From the NCBI RefSeq assembly GCF_027497235.1, contig NZ_CP114902.1:1067501-1131500 (forward strand): DNA of 64,000 nt. The letters are read 5' to 3'. The notes beneath the pieces were generated by a model. The model did no database searches. It was not told where the DNA came from and saw only the letters and a list, made by a program, of their open reading frames with translations. Shown piece after piece: positions 27,001 to 34,509 of this stretch (position 1 is its first letter; every line of letters begins with the position of its first letter). A program made the translations under genes and the position numbers. Origin of the DNA: Micromonospora sp. WMMD1128. GTDB taxonomy: Bacteria > Actinomycetota > Actinomycetes > Mycobacteriales > Micromonosporaceae.

Positions 27001-27212
27001 CGGACGACTACTACGACACCCAGGGCTACGACCTGTCCCGGTTCGAGACCGACACACCGGCCGCGCCGGCGGTGGCGGACAGCCAGGAGGGCGACTCGGC
27101 CCGGCTGGCCGCCGCCGACGACCCGGACGCGATCGACGGCGAGAGCGACGACGAGGGCACCCCGCGGCGGCGGTCCCGGCGTGGCGGCGCCCGGCGGCGT
27201 ACCCGGCCGTGA
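24048..27212 (+). CDS. rne: Ribonuclease E/G family endoribonuclease
   Basis: Single-strand RNA endonuclease for mRNA decay and rRNA processing. At 1054 aa, the first about 480 residues are disordered and rich in Ala, Glu, Pro and Arg, with RRRRR blocks and acidic stretches. An S1 RNA-binding domain follows at about 545-640 (GNVYLGKVQNVLPSMEAAFVDIG). The RNase H-like/DNase I-like catalytic part has VVDVNTGKYTG near 803-810 and IDFIDM near 847-852. The Zn-link CECCKGRG is near 906, and a second disordered tail follows. The N-terminal extension is the actinobacterial layout. ATG 24048 follows CTGGAGAA. The gene ends at a hairpin (27237-27279). Confidence 0.95.
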   Translation: MLENEPEGGERTGAEPAVTDNTSGAGGAADSAAAEAKPPARKRASRRKAAPLNQPEQTDAPVEASAAASGSGESPQAEVFAPVAGELEAAPKTTRRRRKATPAKAVEEPVAAAGVEATSDEVVPPVKVTRTRRRKATPPAAEPALVAESPTEAPAEAAEPAVAPPAAAEPQVDAVIDGPVSVPGGAGEIAEGRAPLDADEDADGADAVAEPTPAESAVAEQPAPAEPTPAEGAVRRTRRGRGAAGTTPRRTDETELARAGGPADDTGAVSTGAAVPGAAEEPAEERPTAGRRRRAALSAPTVLFMPPQPEEAPAVQVSYPAAEEPVAEPVETGRRRRRGRREAEPVEAEVEAEPAAEEPAAAEAEEAVEAEDDDDTAEGRRRRRRGRRGRGRGKGGADEAEDEESGTAETAEAGAEETDEDAEGEGMTRRRRRRRRRGAGEADSATEDGVPTVVKIREPRKAVDEVQGVSGSTRLEAKRQRRRDGREQRRTRPPILSESEFLARREAVDRTMVVRQRGDRTQIAVLEDGVLVEHYVTRNSSGTMAGNVYLGKVQNVLPSMEAAFVDIGRGRNAVLYAGEVNWDSTGLEGRARSIEQALRSGDPVLVQVTKDPIGHKGARLTSHVALSGRHLVYVPNGNASGISRKLPDTERKRLRDILKKLVPDGAGVIVRTAAEGASEDELARDVKRLQAQWEEIQAKAASGGAPVLLYEEPDLVIRVVRDLFNEDFRELVIEGESAYDVVESYLSHVSPDLVARLRRHAGVADVFAEYRIDEQILKGLDRKVFLPSGGSLVIDRTEAMTVVDVNTGKYTGSGGNLEETVTRNNLEAAEEIVRQLRLRDLGGIVVIDFIDMVLESNRELVLRRLTECLGRDRTKHQVTEITSLGLVQMTRKRIGAGLLEAFSETCECCKGRGVIIHPEPVPEKPRAGGAGEKVKAVASAVAPVEEKGRRRGRKAAAEKPAVEAAPEPPAVAEPERTVAEVVESPDDYYDTQGYDLSRFETDTPAAPAVADSQEGDSARLAAADDPDAIDGESDDEGTPRRRSRRGGARRRTRP

Positions 27213-27236
27213 GCCGCTGACCTGCGTGGCGTTTGA

Positions 27237-27279
27237 CAGGGCCCCGGCTCCGGCAACAGAGTGCCGGGCAGGGGCCCTG
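27237..27279 (+). terminator. Hairpin terminator after rne
   Basis: A CAGGGCCCC/GGGGCCCTG stem (27237-27245 with 27271-27279), with an inner CGGCA/TGCCG helix. It begins 25 nt after the rne stop. Confidence 0.75.
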
Positions 27280-27329
27280 CCGTTCCCGTCGACCCCCGGT
27301 CGGGTCGGCGCGCCCCGGAGGGAGGAGAC

Positions 27330-27803
27330 ATGCGTCGGGTGCTCGCGGTCAGCGTGCTGACCGGACTGCTGCTGGCCGGTGCGGGCTGCGCCGACCGGAA
27401 CGACGACCCGTTCGCGGTGGGCTTCGCCTCGCCGGCCCCGGCCGCCACGTCGCCCGCGCCGGCTCCGACCGCCACCGGGGACGCGGGCGTCTGCGCCCGG
27501 GCGAAGCAGGCCGGCTCCGCCGCCGTGCAGACGTACGTGTTCAAGCTGGCGGAGATGGTGCGGGCCGGCGGCACCGGGGACAGGAGCACCGCGAAGGCCG
27601 CCGAACGGGACGCGGAGGCCGCGCTGGCGGGCTGGCGGGACGTGCTGCGGGAGCAGGCCGGGAAGGCCAGCGACCCGCCGCTGCGGACGCTCCTGGCGGA
27701 CCTGGCCACCGAGGTGGGCGGGCTCGGCACCGACGTGCGGTCGATCGACGAGACGGAGTTCGATCGGCTCCAGCAGCGTCTCGACGAGCTCTGCCCGGCC
27801 TGA
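27330..27803 (+). CDS. Putative small lipoprotein
   Basis: Predicted 157 aa. The N-terminus is a signal of the type MRRVLAVSVLTGLLLAGAGC with Cys at position 20, an imperfect lipobox (GAGC). An Ala/Pro/Thr linker follows, then a helical domain with two cysteines (VCARAKQAGSAAVQTYVFKLAEM and the C-terminal LDELCPA) that could form a disulfide outside the cell. Function is unknown. ATG 27330 follows GGAGGGAGGAGA. The gene stands alone between the rne terminator and the rplU leader. Confidence 0.8.
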   Translation: MRRVLAVSVLTGLLLAGAGCADRNDDPFAVGFASPAPAATSPAPAPTATGDAGVCARAKQAGSAAVQTYVFKLAEMVRAGGTGDRSTAKAAERDAEAALAGWRDVLREQAGKASDPPLRTLLADLATEVGGLGTDVRSIDETEFDRLQQRLDELCPA

Positions 27804-27807
27804 CCGG

Positions 27808-27831
27808 CGGCCCGGTTTGGGGGGCGGGCCG
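27808..27831 (+). terminator. Weak hairpin after the lipoprotein gene
   Basis: A 7-bp CGGCCCG/CGGGCCG stem (27808-27814 with 27825-27831), 5 nt after the stop. It lies before the likely rplU promoter. Confidence 0.45.
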
Positions 27832-27840
27832 GGTATGGCG

Positions 27841-27989
27841 TACTCTTGCCTGCGGCGCACTTTGGTGTGCCTAGTTCCCGCGCGCCCGCGCCGCCGGTGT
27901 CACGGCTCCCGGCGAGACGCCGTGGGAACGACCGGCCGGTGACGGTCGGAAAGACGCCAGCAGCCTCAACGACAGGGAGTGCGCCTCCG
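27841..27989 (+). promoter_or_regulatory. rplU promoter and structured 5' leader (candidate L21 autoregulatory leader)
   Basis: TACTCT at 27841-27846 fits a -10 element. The leader of about 135 nt that follows folds readily: a small GCGCAC/GTGTGC hairpin near 27855-27870, and a long stem in which GTTCC (27874-27878) pairs with GGAAC (27925-27929), enclosing CACGGC/GCCGTG (27901-27906 with 27919-27924). A ribosome binding site (AGGGAG) lies at the end. L21 leaders that bind ribosomal protein are known in other bacteria; that this is one is inference. Confidence 0.4.
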
Positions 27990-28307
27990 ATGTACGCGAT
28001 CGTCAAGACCGGCGGCAAGCAGTACAAGGTCGCCGAGGGCGACGTGATCGAGGTCGAGAAGCTCGCCGGTGCTCCCGGCGACGCGGTGAAGCTCACCGCG
28101 GTGCTCCTCGTCGACGGTGACGACCTGGTGACCGACGCGGCGAAGCTCGCCGAGGTCGCGGTGTCCGGCGAGATCGCCGCGCACACCAAGGGCCCGAAGA
28201 TCCGGATCCACAAGTTCAAGAACAAGACCGGCTACCACAAGCGTCAGGGTCACCGGCAGCCGCTGACCCAGATCAAGGTGACCGGCATCTCCAACAGCGG
28301 GAAGTAG
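27990..28307 (+). CDS. rplU: 50S ribosomal protein L21
   Basis: Binds 23S rRNA in the large subunit. At 105 aa the length is normal. The family N-terminus [14 protein letters not shown] and the C-terminal [19 protein letters not shown] are intact. ATG 27990 follows AGGGAG. The rpmA gene starts 11 nt after the stop, so rplU and rpmA form one operon. Confidence 0.98.
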   Translation: MYAIVKTGGKQYKVAEGDVIEVEKLAGAPGDAVKLTAVLLVDGDDLVTDAAKLAEVAVSGEIAAHTKGPKIRIHKFKNKTGYHKRQGHRQPLTQIKVTGISNSGK

Positions 28308-28318
28308 GTCGTCGGACA

Positions 28319-28573
28319 ATGGCTCACAAAAAGGGTGCGTCCAGCTCGCGTAACGGTCGCGACTCCGCGGCCCAGCGGCTCGGCGTGAAGCGCTTCGGTG
28401 GTCAGGTCGTCAGCGCGGGTGAGATCCTCATCCGTCAGCGTGGCACCAAGTTCCACCCCGGTGACCTGGTCGGCCGTGGCGGCGACGACACGCTGTTCGC
28501 GCTGTCCGCCGGCTCGGTCCAGTTCGGCACCAAGCGCGGTCGCAAGACCGTCAGCATCGTTCCGCAGCAGTAG
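28319..28573 (+). CDS. rpmA: 50S ribosomal protein L27
   Basis: Located near the peptidyl-transferase centre of the 50S subunit. At 84 aa it begins [19 protein letters not shown], so the N-terminal extension that firmicutes cleave is absent. The C-terminal [14 protein letters not shown] is typical. It is followed by a strong hairpin at 28578. Confidence 0.98.
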   Translation: MAHKKGASSSRNGRDSAAQRLGVKRFGGQVVSAGEILIRQRGTKFHPGDLVGRGGDDTLFALSAGSVQFGTKRGRKTVSIVPQQ

Positions 28574-28577
28574 TTCG

Positions 28578-28623
28578 AAGGCGAAGCGGGCCGCGGACCT
28601 CGGGTCCCGGCCCGCTTCGCCTT
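28578..28623 (+). terminator. Strong terminator after rpmA
   Basis: A perfect 15-bp stem (28578-28592 with 28609-28623), 4 nt after the rpmA stop. It lies between rpmA and obgE, so obgE may depend on read-through or its own promoter. Confidence 0.85.
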
Positions 28624-28663
28624 TCCCCGCGCGGGGCGGAACCCCGCTGGAAGGATTGGCGTC

Positions 28664-30133
28664 GTGACGACGTTCGTTGACCGGGTCGTCCTGCACATGC
28701 AGGCCGGCGACGGCGGGCACGGCTGTGTCTCGATCCACCGGGAGAAGTTCAAGCCCTTCGGTGGCCCGGACGGTGGCAACGGGGGCCACGGCGGCAGCGT
28801 GTCGCTGGTGGTCGACCCGCAGGTCACCACGCTGCTCGACTTCCACTTCCGGCCGCACCTGAAGGCCGACAACGGCAAGGGCGGCGCCGGCTCGAACCGG
28901 GACGGCGCCAACGGCCGCGACCTGGTGATCAAGGTGCCGAACGGCACCGTGGTGCAGAGCCTCGACGGCGAGGTGCTGGCCGACCTGGTGGGCGTCGGCA
29001 CCACCTTCGAGGCGGCCCGCGGCGGTCGGGGCGGGCGGGGCAACGCCTCGCTGGCGAACGCCCGCCGCAAGGCCCCGGGCTTCGCGGAGCTGGGTGAGCC
29101 CGGCGACAAGCTCGACGTGGTGCTGGAGCTCAAGAGCGTCGCCGACGTCGGCCTGGTCGGCTTCCCGTCCGCCGGGAAGTCCTCGCTGATCTCGGTGATC
29201 TCCGCGGCCAAGCCGAAGATCGCCGACTACCCGTTCACCACGTTGGTGCCCAACCTGGGCGTGGTCCGGGTGGACAACCACACCTTCACCGTCGCCGACG
29301 TGCCCGGCCTGATCCCGGGCGCGGCCACCGGCAAGGGCCTGGGCCTGGAGTTCCTCCGCCACGTCGAGCGGTGCGCCGTGCTGGTGCACGTGGTCGACAC
29401 CGCGACGCTGGAGCCCGGCCGGGACCCGCTCGCCGACATCGACGCCATCGAGTCGGAGCTCACCCAGTACGGCGGGCTCGCCGACCGGCCCCGGCTGGTC
29501 GCGCTCAACAAGGTCGACGTGCCGGACGGGAAGGACCTCGCCGACATCGTCCGCCCCGACCTGGAGGCCCGTGGCTTCCGCGTCTTCGACGTCTCCAGCG
29601 CCACCCGGGAGGGCCTGCGCGAGCTGACGTACGCGATGGCCCAGCTGGTCGACGAGGGCCGCCGCGCCGCCCCGCCGGCCGAGCCGACCCGGGTCGTGAT
29701 CCGCCCGAAGGCGGTCGACGACGCCGGCTTCACCGTCGAGGCCGAGCCGGACGGCTCCTACACGGTGCGCGGCGGCCGGCCGGAGCGCTGGGTGAAGCAG
29801 ACCAACTTCGACAACGACGAGGCCGTCGGCTTCCTGGCCGACCGGCTGGCCCGCCTCGGCGTCGAGGAGAAGCTGGCGAAGGCCGGCGCGCAGGCCGGCG
29901 ACCTGGTGCGGATCGGCGAGCGGGAGTTCGACTGGCAGCCGACGCTCTACGCCGGCGTCGACTTCGTCCCCGGCAACCGGGGCACCGACGTGCGGCTGGA
30001 GGACAAGTCGACGCGTCCCTCGGCCGCCGACCGGCTGGAGGCCCGCAAGGCCCGCCGGCGGCGCCCGGAGGACGAGATCGAGGGAACGCCGGAGACCGCG
30101 GCGGACGACCCGGACGACCTGGACGACGAATAG
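28664..30133 (+). CDS. obgE: GTPase Obg
   Basis: A ribosome-associated GTPase needed for 50S maturation and linked to stress and growth control. At 489 aa, the glycine-rich Obg fold is at 1-160 ([20 protein letters not shown]). The G domain follows: G1 GFPSAGKSS at about 166-174, G3 [10 protein letters not shown]4 NKVD. A C-terminal OCT domain (about 345-425, [22 protein letters not shown]) and a charged tail complete it. GTG 28664 follows GGAAGGA. The OCT domain is present in actinobacteria and firmicutes but absent in proteobacteria. Confidence 0.97.
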   Translation: MTTFVDRVVLHMQAGDGGHGCVSIHREKFKPFGGPDGGNGGHGGSVSLVVDPQVTTLLDFHFRPHLKADNGKGGAGSNRDGANGRDLVIKVPNGTVVQSLDGEVLADLVGVGTTFEAARGGRGGRGNASLANARRKAPGFAELGEPGDKLDVVLELKSVADVGLVGFPSAGKSSLISVISAAKPKIADYPFTTLVPNLGVVRVDNHTFTVADVPGLIPGAATGKGLGLEFLRHVERCAVLVHVVDTATLEPGRDPLADIDAIESELTQYGGLADRPRLVALNKVDVPDGKDLADIVRPDLEARGFRVFDVSSATREGLRELTYAMAQLVDEGRRAAPPAEPTRVVIRPKAVDDAGFTVEAEPDGSYTVRGGRPERWVKQTNFDNDEAVGFLADRLARLGVEEKLAKAGAQAGDLVRIGEREFDWQPTLYAGVDFVPGNRGTDVRLEDKSTRPSAADRLEARKARRRRPEDEIEGTPETAADDPDDLDDE

Positions 30134-30191
30134 TTCGGCTCCGTCCGTGTTCGGGACGTTGGCCGGAAACCTCCGCGAAATCCGGTCGACC

Positions 30192-30197
30192 TACCGT
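30192..30197 (+). promoter_or_regulatory. -10 element of the GNAT gene, leaderless type
   Basis: TACCGT ends 6 nt before the ATG at 30204, which has no ribosome binding site. This supports 30204 as the start rather than GTG 30147. Confidence 0.5.
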
Positions 30198-30203
30198 GAC
30201 CGG

Positions 30204-30653
30204 ATGCTGATCGAATCCCGGCCCGGCACCGATCCGGAGATCGCCACGCTCGTCGTCGCCCAGCAACGTGAGCTGCGGGAGGCCGACGGCGGTCTGGAAG
30301 GCCAGGTCACCGTGACGCACACCGACATCCGCTACCTGGCGGCCGTGGTCGGCGGCCGGGCGGTCGGCTGCGGTGGGCTCCAGACGCTCGACCCCGACAC
30401 CGGCGAGCTGAAGCGGATGTACGTCCGGCCGGCGTACCGGGGTCGGGGCATCGCCCGGCAGTTGCTGCTCGCGCTGGAGGAGTTGGCCTTCCGGCAGGGG
30501 CACCGGACGGTGTGCCTGGAGACCGGCGTGTACCTCCCGGCCGCGATCGCGCTCTACCGCTCCGCCGGCTACCAACCCGTCCCGGTGTACGGCGAGTACG
30601 TCGACAACCCGCACAGCGTCTGCTTCGCCAAGCACCTGCCGGTGGCGGCCTGA
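30204..30653 (+). CDS. GNAT family N-acetyltransferase
   Basis: Predicted 149 aa. The acetyl-CoA-binding motif A of the GNAT fold is VRPAYRGRGIARQLLLALEELA, and motif B follows (LETGVYLPAAIALYRSAGYQPV). It transfers an acetyl group from acetyl-CoA to an unidentified amine. It is a lone gene converging on the DUF4383 gene at 30681. The start was chosen from the TACCGT promoter; the alternative GTG 30147 adds 19 residues. Confidence 0.88.
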   Translation: MLIESRPGTDPEIATLVVAQQRELREADGGLEGQVTVTHTDIRYLAAVVGGRAVGCGGLQTLDPDTGELKRMYVRPAYRGRGIARQLLLALEELAFRQGHRTVCLETGVYLPAAIALYRSAGYQPVPVYGEYVDNPHSVCFAKHLPVAA

Positions 30654-30680
30654 GCTGGCGGGTCGGTCGCGCGTCCGCGC

Positions 30681-31157
30681 TCAGGGCCGGTCGATCGGGG
30701 TGTCCGGCCGACTTCCGGTGCCCACCTCGTTGTTCAGCAGCAGACCCGTGGCCAGCATGCCGAAGCCGAGGAACAGGTGCAGCCAGTTGTCGGCGTCGTT
30801 GAGCGGCACGAAGTTCGCCGCGCTCTCCCGGTCGACGGCGAAGCCGTACAGCCACAGCACCAGGTAGAGCGCGCCGCCGCCGGCCAGGAACACCCGCGCG
30901 CCGGCCAGCCGTCGGGCCGCCACCAGGCCGACCAGCCCGAAGAGCAGGTGCACCAGGTTGTGCAGCACCGACACCTGGAACAGCCCAAACAGTTTCGCCC
31001 CGGAGTGGTGCCCGGCGAATGCCATCCGGCCGTAGTGCGCGGTGATGCCGGGGACGAAGCCGAGCACGCCGATCAGCACGAACACGACGGCCACCGCCAG
31101 GGCGACCTTCTGCACGGCCGGTCGGGCCGACGTGCGACCGCGCACGTGGCGTGCCAT
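30681..31157 (-). CDS. DUF4383 family membrane protein
   Basis: Predicted 158 aa with four hydrophobic helices at about residues 17-37, 58-78, 84-106 and 124-143. The pattern of the DUF4383 family is visible: GVLGFVPGITAHY near the N-terminus, FGLFQVSVLHNLVHLLFGLVG, and ADNWLHLFLGFGM. ATG 31157 follows GGAGGTGACC. Function is unknown; the family is common in actinobacteria and may respond to envelope stress, but nothing here shows that. Confidence 0.88.
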   Translation of the reverse strand: MARHVRGRTSARPAVQKVALAVAVVFVLIGVLGFVPGITAHYGRMAFAGHHSGAKLFGLFQVSVLHNLVHLLFGLVGLVAARRLAGARVFLAGGGALYLVLWLYGFAVDRESAANFVPLNDADNWLHLFLGFGMLATGLLLNNEVGTGSRPDTPIDRP

Positions 31158-31354
31158 CGCGGTCACCTCCCGTGGAGCGTCTCGCCGTCCGTGCGGCCGG
31201 CATTCCATTGTGTGACCGACGCCTGTCGCTTCCGCAGAGAAATCACGAATCAGGCATGGACCCGGAGACCAGGGGTAGGGCACTTGTCACGCGGAAAGCA
31301 ATACGCGTGCCCCCCGAACACATACCGCTGCACCACTTGAGCGGAAGGGAAACC

Positions 31355-32155
31355 ATGACTCAGGATCTTTCACCCACGTCCGCCACGTACGAGTCCACCA
31401 CGTACGAGTCGACGAACGGCGGCGGCGTGCGCGATCAGGCCCGCCAGGTCGGCTCGGACGCCGCAAGCGCCGGCGGAGCGGTCGCCCAGACCGCCAAGGA
31501 GCAGGGCCACGAGGTGGTGGGCGAGGCCAAGCGGCAGGCCCGCGACCTGTACGGCGAGGCCCGTACCCAGGTCACCTCCCAGGCCGGTCAGCAGCAGCAG
31601 CGTGCCGCCAGCGGCCTGCGCTCGCTGGCCGACGAGATGCGGTCCATGGCGCAGCAGGGTGGCGGCTCCGGCCCGGTCACCGAGCTGGCCCACCAGGCGG
31701 CCGAGCGGGTGCACGGCGTGGCCGGCTGGCTGGAGCAGCGTGAGCCGGGCGACCTGCTCAACGAGGTGAAGGGTTACGCCCGCCGTAACCCCGGCACGTT
31801 CCTGGTCGGCGCCGCCCTGCTGGGCGTGGTCGCCGGTCGACTCACCCGGAACATCGCCGCCGTGGGCAACGACAGCGGCGCGACCCGGCCGGCCTACGAC
31901 CCGGACCGGACCGCTCCCATCCCGACCGCGCGTGCGGTGCCGGACCAGGTGCCGTCGGGCGGCTACCTCGACCCGACCCCGGGCACCTACGCCGAGCCGG
32001 ACCCGGGCTACTCGGCGCCGGGCGTGACCTACCCCGGCGGCGGCGCCCCGAACACCTGGGCCGACCCGGCCGGTGGCACCGGCCAGCCGCTGCCGCCGCC
32101 GGAGCGGACCGACCCGTTGCCGGGTGTCCCGTCGACCGGCGCTCCCCGCCCGTGA
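31355..32155 (+). CDS. Membrane-anchored helical protein of an envelope/stress operon
   Basis: Predicted 266 aa. The N-terminal half is rich in Ala, Gln and Glu with LEA- or apolipoprotein-like helix patterns (AQTAKEQGHEVVGEAKRQARDLYGEARTQ). A DLLNEVKGYARRNPGTFLVGAALLGVVAGRLTRN segment forms one transmembrane helix, and the remaining about 100 residues are Pro/Gly-rich and disordered. ATG 31355 follows GGAAGGGAA. It is the first gene of an operon with a phage_holin_3_6-like protein (31 nt gap) and a DUF3618 protein. Its function is unknown. Confidence 0.75.
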   Translation: MTQDLSPTSATYESTTYESTNGGGVRDQARQVGSDAASAGGAVAQTAKEQGHEVVGEAKRQARDLYGEARTQVTSQAGQQQQRAASGLRSLADEMRSMAQQGGGSGPVTELAHQAAERVHGVAGWLEQREPGDLLNEVKGYARRNPGTFLVGAALLGVVAGRLTRNIAAVGNDSGATRPAYDPDRTAPIPTARAVPDQVPSGGYLDPTPGTYAEPDPGYSAPGVTYPGGGAPNTWADPAGGTGQPLPPPERTDPLPGVPSTGAPRP

Positions 32156-32186
32156 ACCGCCGGACCGGCAGAAGGGAGGCGGCGGC

Positions 32187-32642
32187 ATGACCGTGCCGAC
32201 GCAGGACCCGGGCTACCAGGCGGCGGGCGCGCCGCAGCATCAGGCCGACGAGGTGCGCGGCAACTCGCTCGGCGAGCTGATGCGCCAGGTCACCGGTGAC
32301 CTCTCCACGCTGATGCGGCAGGAGGTGGAGCTGGCCAAGGCCGAGATCCGCCAGGAGGGCAAGAAGGCGGGCAAGGCCGCCGGTCTCTTCGGCGGCGCCG
32401 GCTTCGGCGGCTACATGGTGGCGCTCTTCGTCTCCATCGCGGTGTGGCAGTTCCTCGACAACGTCATGGACTCCGGGCTGGCCGCGCTGATCGTGGCCGT
32501 GATCTGGGCCGCGGTCGCCGCCGTCCTCTACTCGATGGGGAAGAAGAACGCCGAGCGGGTCCGTGGCCTGAAGCAGACCAACGACAGCGTGCAGCGCATC
32601 CCCGACGCGCTCAAGCCGCACCCGGAGGGAGTCACCCGATGA
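32187..32642 (+). CDS. Phage_holin_3_6 (DUF1469)-like membrane protein
   Basis: Predicted 151 aa. The amphipathic N-terminal helix SLGELMRQVTGDLSTLMRQEVELAKAEIRQEGKKAGKAAG is diagnostic of the DUF1469/Phage_holin_3_6 family, followed by two transmembrane helices at about residues 70-92 and 97-120. Despite the name it is a chromosomal housekeeping family, not a phage lysis gene, and no phage genes are nearby. ATG 32187 follows GGGAGGCGG. The stop overlaps the next start (ATGA at 32639-32642). Confidence 0.88.
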   Translation: MTVPTQDPGYQAAGAPQHQADEVRGNSLGELMRQVTGDLSTLMRQEVELAKAEIRQEGKKAGKAAGLFGGAGFGGYMVALFVSIAVWQFLDNVMDSGLAALIVAVIWAAVAAVLYSMGKKNAERVRGLKQTNDSVQRIPDALKPHPEGVTR

Positions 32643-33277
32643 GCACCGATCCCGACCAGATCCGCCGGGAGATCGAAGCCACCCGCAACAACCTCAGCTC
32701 GGACGTGGACGCCCTGGCGTACAAGGTGAGCCCGGGCCGCATCGTCGACGACCGCAAGCAGCGCGTCCGCAGCGCGCTGACGAACGTGAAGGACAAGGTG
32801 ATGGGAAGCGCTTCCGATCTCGGCCACAGCACCGGCCACGCGGCCCACTCGGTGGGTGACCACGCCTCCTCGGCGGCCTCCACCGTGGGCGACCGGGCAC
32901 ACTCCGCCGCATCCACGGTCAGCGACGCCGCGCACCGGGCGCCGCGGGTGGTGCGGCAGAAGTCCGAGGGCAACCCGATCGCCGCCGGCGTGATCGCCTT
33001 CGGCGTCGGCATGCTGGTCTCCTCGCTGATCCCGGCCACCCGTCGCGAGCAGGAACTCGCCGCGCAGGTCAAGGAGAAGGCGACCGAGCACGGCGGCGTG
33101 GTGAAGGAGAAGCTCGGCGAGGTCGCCGGGGAGCTCCGGGACGAGCTGCGCGAGCCGGCCCAGCAGGCCGCCGAGTCGGTGCGGTCCACCGCGCAGGACG
33201 CCGCGCACGCCGTACGGGACGACGGCCGCAGCGCCGCGCACGACGTCCGGCACAGCGCCGAGCAGGCGCGTTCCTGA
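32639..33277 (+). CDS. DUF3618 family membrane protein
   Basis: Predicted 212 aa. The DUF3618 N-terminus is clear (DPDQIRREIEATRNNLSSDVDALAYKVSPGRIV). A repeat region (SVGDHASSAASTVGDRAHSAASTVSD) follows, then one transmembrane helix at about residues 117-135 (IAAGVIAFGVGMLVSSLIPA), and then an Ala/Glu/Arg-rich helical tail. The start overlaps the upstream stop (ATGA). The usual actinobacterial arrangement is DUF1469 then DUF3618, as here. Function is unknown; membrane organisation or stress tolerance is the common suggestion. Confidence 0.9.
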   Translation: MSTDPDQIRREIEATRNNLSSDVDALAYKVSPGRIVDDRKQRVRSALTNVKDKVMGSASDLGHSTGHAAHSVGDHASSAASTVGDRAHSAASTVSDAAHRAPRVVRQKSEGNPIAAGVIAFGVGMLVSSLIPATRREQELAAQVKEKATEHGGVVKEKLGEVAGELRDELREPAQQAAESVRSTAQDAAHAVRDDGRSAAHDVRHSAEQARS

Positions 33278-33292
33278 CCGTTGCGCTCGCGC

Positions 33293-33346
33293 GTGAGGAG
33301 GGGCCCCTTTTTATCGCCCTGGCGATAGAAAGGGGCCCCTCCTCAC
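33293..33346. repeat. GGGGCCCC palindromic element, copy 4 (near-perfect hairpin)
   Basis: A 54-nt palindrome: 18-bp perfect outer arms (33293-33310 with 33329-33346, GTGAGGAGGGGCCCCTTT and its complement), then a G-U pair and 7 more pairs, and a 2-nt loop. It lies between convergent genes and contains the stop codon of the glycosyltransferase (33343). It lacks the TTAAG boxes of the other copies. Confidence 0.8.
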
Positions 33347-34410
33347 CTCTCGGCGTGCACCCAGAGGGTCAACTCGTCGGGGCGGCGTCGGGGCATCCGC
33401 CGCCGCAGCGTCCGGGTGGGGTGCGCGGCCACCCGCAGCCGGTGGCCCGCGTAGGGCACCCCGCCGCGCAGCCGCCGGCCCACCGCCAGCCACGCGCACA
33501 CCCCGCGCTCCAGCAGCCACACCGGGGCGGCGAGCGAGGTGTGCGCGGGGAAGACGCGGGCCCCGCCGGCCCGCCGCCGCCCCAGTTCCGCCACCGCGAC
33601 CGTGACCAGCCCGGCCCGCAGCAGCAGCCCCGGGCGGCGGGCGGCGAGCGCGACCGCCGCGGCCGGCAGCACCGCCAGCGCGGCCAACAGCCACCCCGGT
33701 CGGGCCGTCTCGTCGTACGCCTGGCGGACCCGCTGCCCGAGGAAGTGCGCGGTGGTGGGCGGGAGCCGCCGCACGTACAGCCACGCCGGGGTGGCCGTGC
33801 TGCCGCCGTACGCGCGGACGGTCCGGTGCAGCTCCAGGTTCTCGAAGAGCACGTCCGGGTCGTAGCCGCCCATGGCCAGGAAGGTGCTCCGGCGCACCGC
33901 GAGTGTGCCCGGCCAGTCTCCGCCGAGCGCCCGGTTCAGCAGCGTCCGGCCGGTGTCCCACCAGGCGTGCCAGGGCAGCGGGTCGAAGTGGTTCTGCGGC
34001 CGGACCAGGTCCACCCGGTCGAGCAGCTCGTGCACGGCGCGCAGCGCCGGCAGGTCGTACCGGACGTCGTCGTCGGCGATCACCACGTGCTCGTGGCGGG
34101 CCAGCGCGACGCCGGTGAGCACCCCGAGCACCTTGCCGTTGCGTCCCCGCAGCGCCGGGTCCGGCGGCACGTGCCGGACCAGGTCCCGCCAGGCGGTCGC
34201 GTGCCTGGCGAACGGGTCCGGCGGCGAGCTGTCGACCACCACCACGTCGACCCACCGGCGCAGGTCGCGCAGGTAGCCGGTCAGCTCGTCGAGGTCACGG
34301 TCGTCGGCGGCGCGCAGCGGCAGGACGTACGCCATCGGGAGCCGGACCGGCGCGGACGCCGCGGCGGTCCGGCCGGGGTTCCGCAGCTGGGGGACTGTCG
34401 CTCGGGTCAC
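33343..34410 (-). CDS. Family 2 glycosyltransferase, membrane-associated
   Basis: Predicted 355 aa. A GT-A fold with DVVVVDSSPPDPF and the metal-binding ADDDVRYD near residues 111-118, then RPQNHFDPLPWHAWWDTGR and GGYDPDVLFENLE. Two hydrophobic segments at about 219-260 suggest membrane attachment. The sugar and acceptor are unknown. GTG 34410 follows GGAGGCGAC. It lies 99 nt downstream of the CYP152 gene on the same strand, and a GAAACCGTTTC palindrome sits in the gap. Its stop codon is inside the GGGGCCCC element. Possible involvement in a glycolipid with the peroxygenase is speculation. Confidence 0.85.
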   Translation of the reverse strand: MTRATVPQLRNPGRTAAASAPVRLPMAYVLPLRAADDRDLDELTGYLRDLRRWVDVVVVDSSPPDPFARHATAWRDLVRHVPPDPALRGRNGKVLGVLTGVALARHEHVVIADDDVRYDLPALRAVHELLDRVDLVRPQNHFDPLPWHAWWDTGRTLLNRALGGDWPGTLAVRRSTFLAMGGYDPDVLFENLELHRTVRAYGGSTATPAWLYVRRLPPTTAHFLGQRVRQAYDETARPGWLLAALAVLPAAAVALAARRPGLLLRAGLVTVAVAELGRRRAGGARVFPAHTSLAAPVWLLERGVCAWLAVGRRLRGGVPYAGHRLRVAAHPTRTLRRRMPRRRPDELTLWVHAER

Positions 34411-34460
34411 GTCGCCTCCGGTCGGCTCGGGTCACGCGACTTGCCCGGAATGCGGTAGCT

Positions 34461-34471
34461 GAAACCGTTTC
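34461..34471. promoter_or_regulatory. Palindromic site upstream of the glycosyltransferase
   Basis: GAAACCGTTTC, perfect 5-bp arms around one central base, about 50 nt before the glycosyltransferase start. The shape resembles LacI-family operators. No cognate regulator is in the window. Confidence 0.3.
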
Positions 34472-34509
34472 GGCGGTCCGGCGCCGCTACTCGCGCGCGG
34501 CCGGTCGGC

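Noticed and set aside
24267..27860. Reverse-strand frame of about 1200 codons over rne
   Set aside because: It is antisense to a clear RNase E/G gene, has low-complexity composition and no recognisable domain.
32187..32642. Possible prophage, because of a phage-holin-named family
   Set aside because: The family is a chromosomal actinobacterial membrane protein in an operon with DUF3618; no integrase, capsid, portal or lysin genes are nearby.
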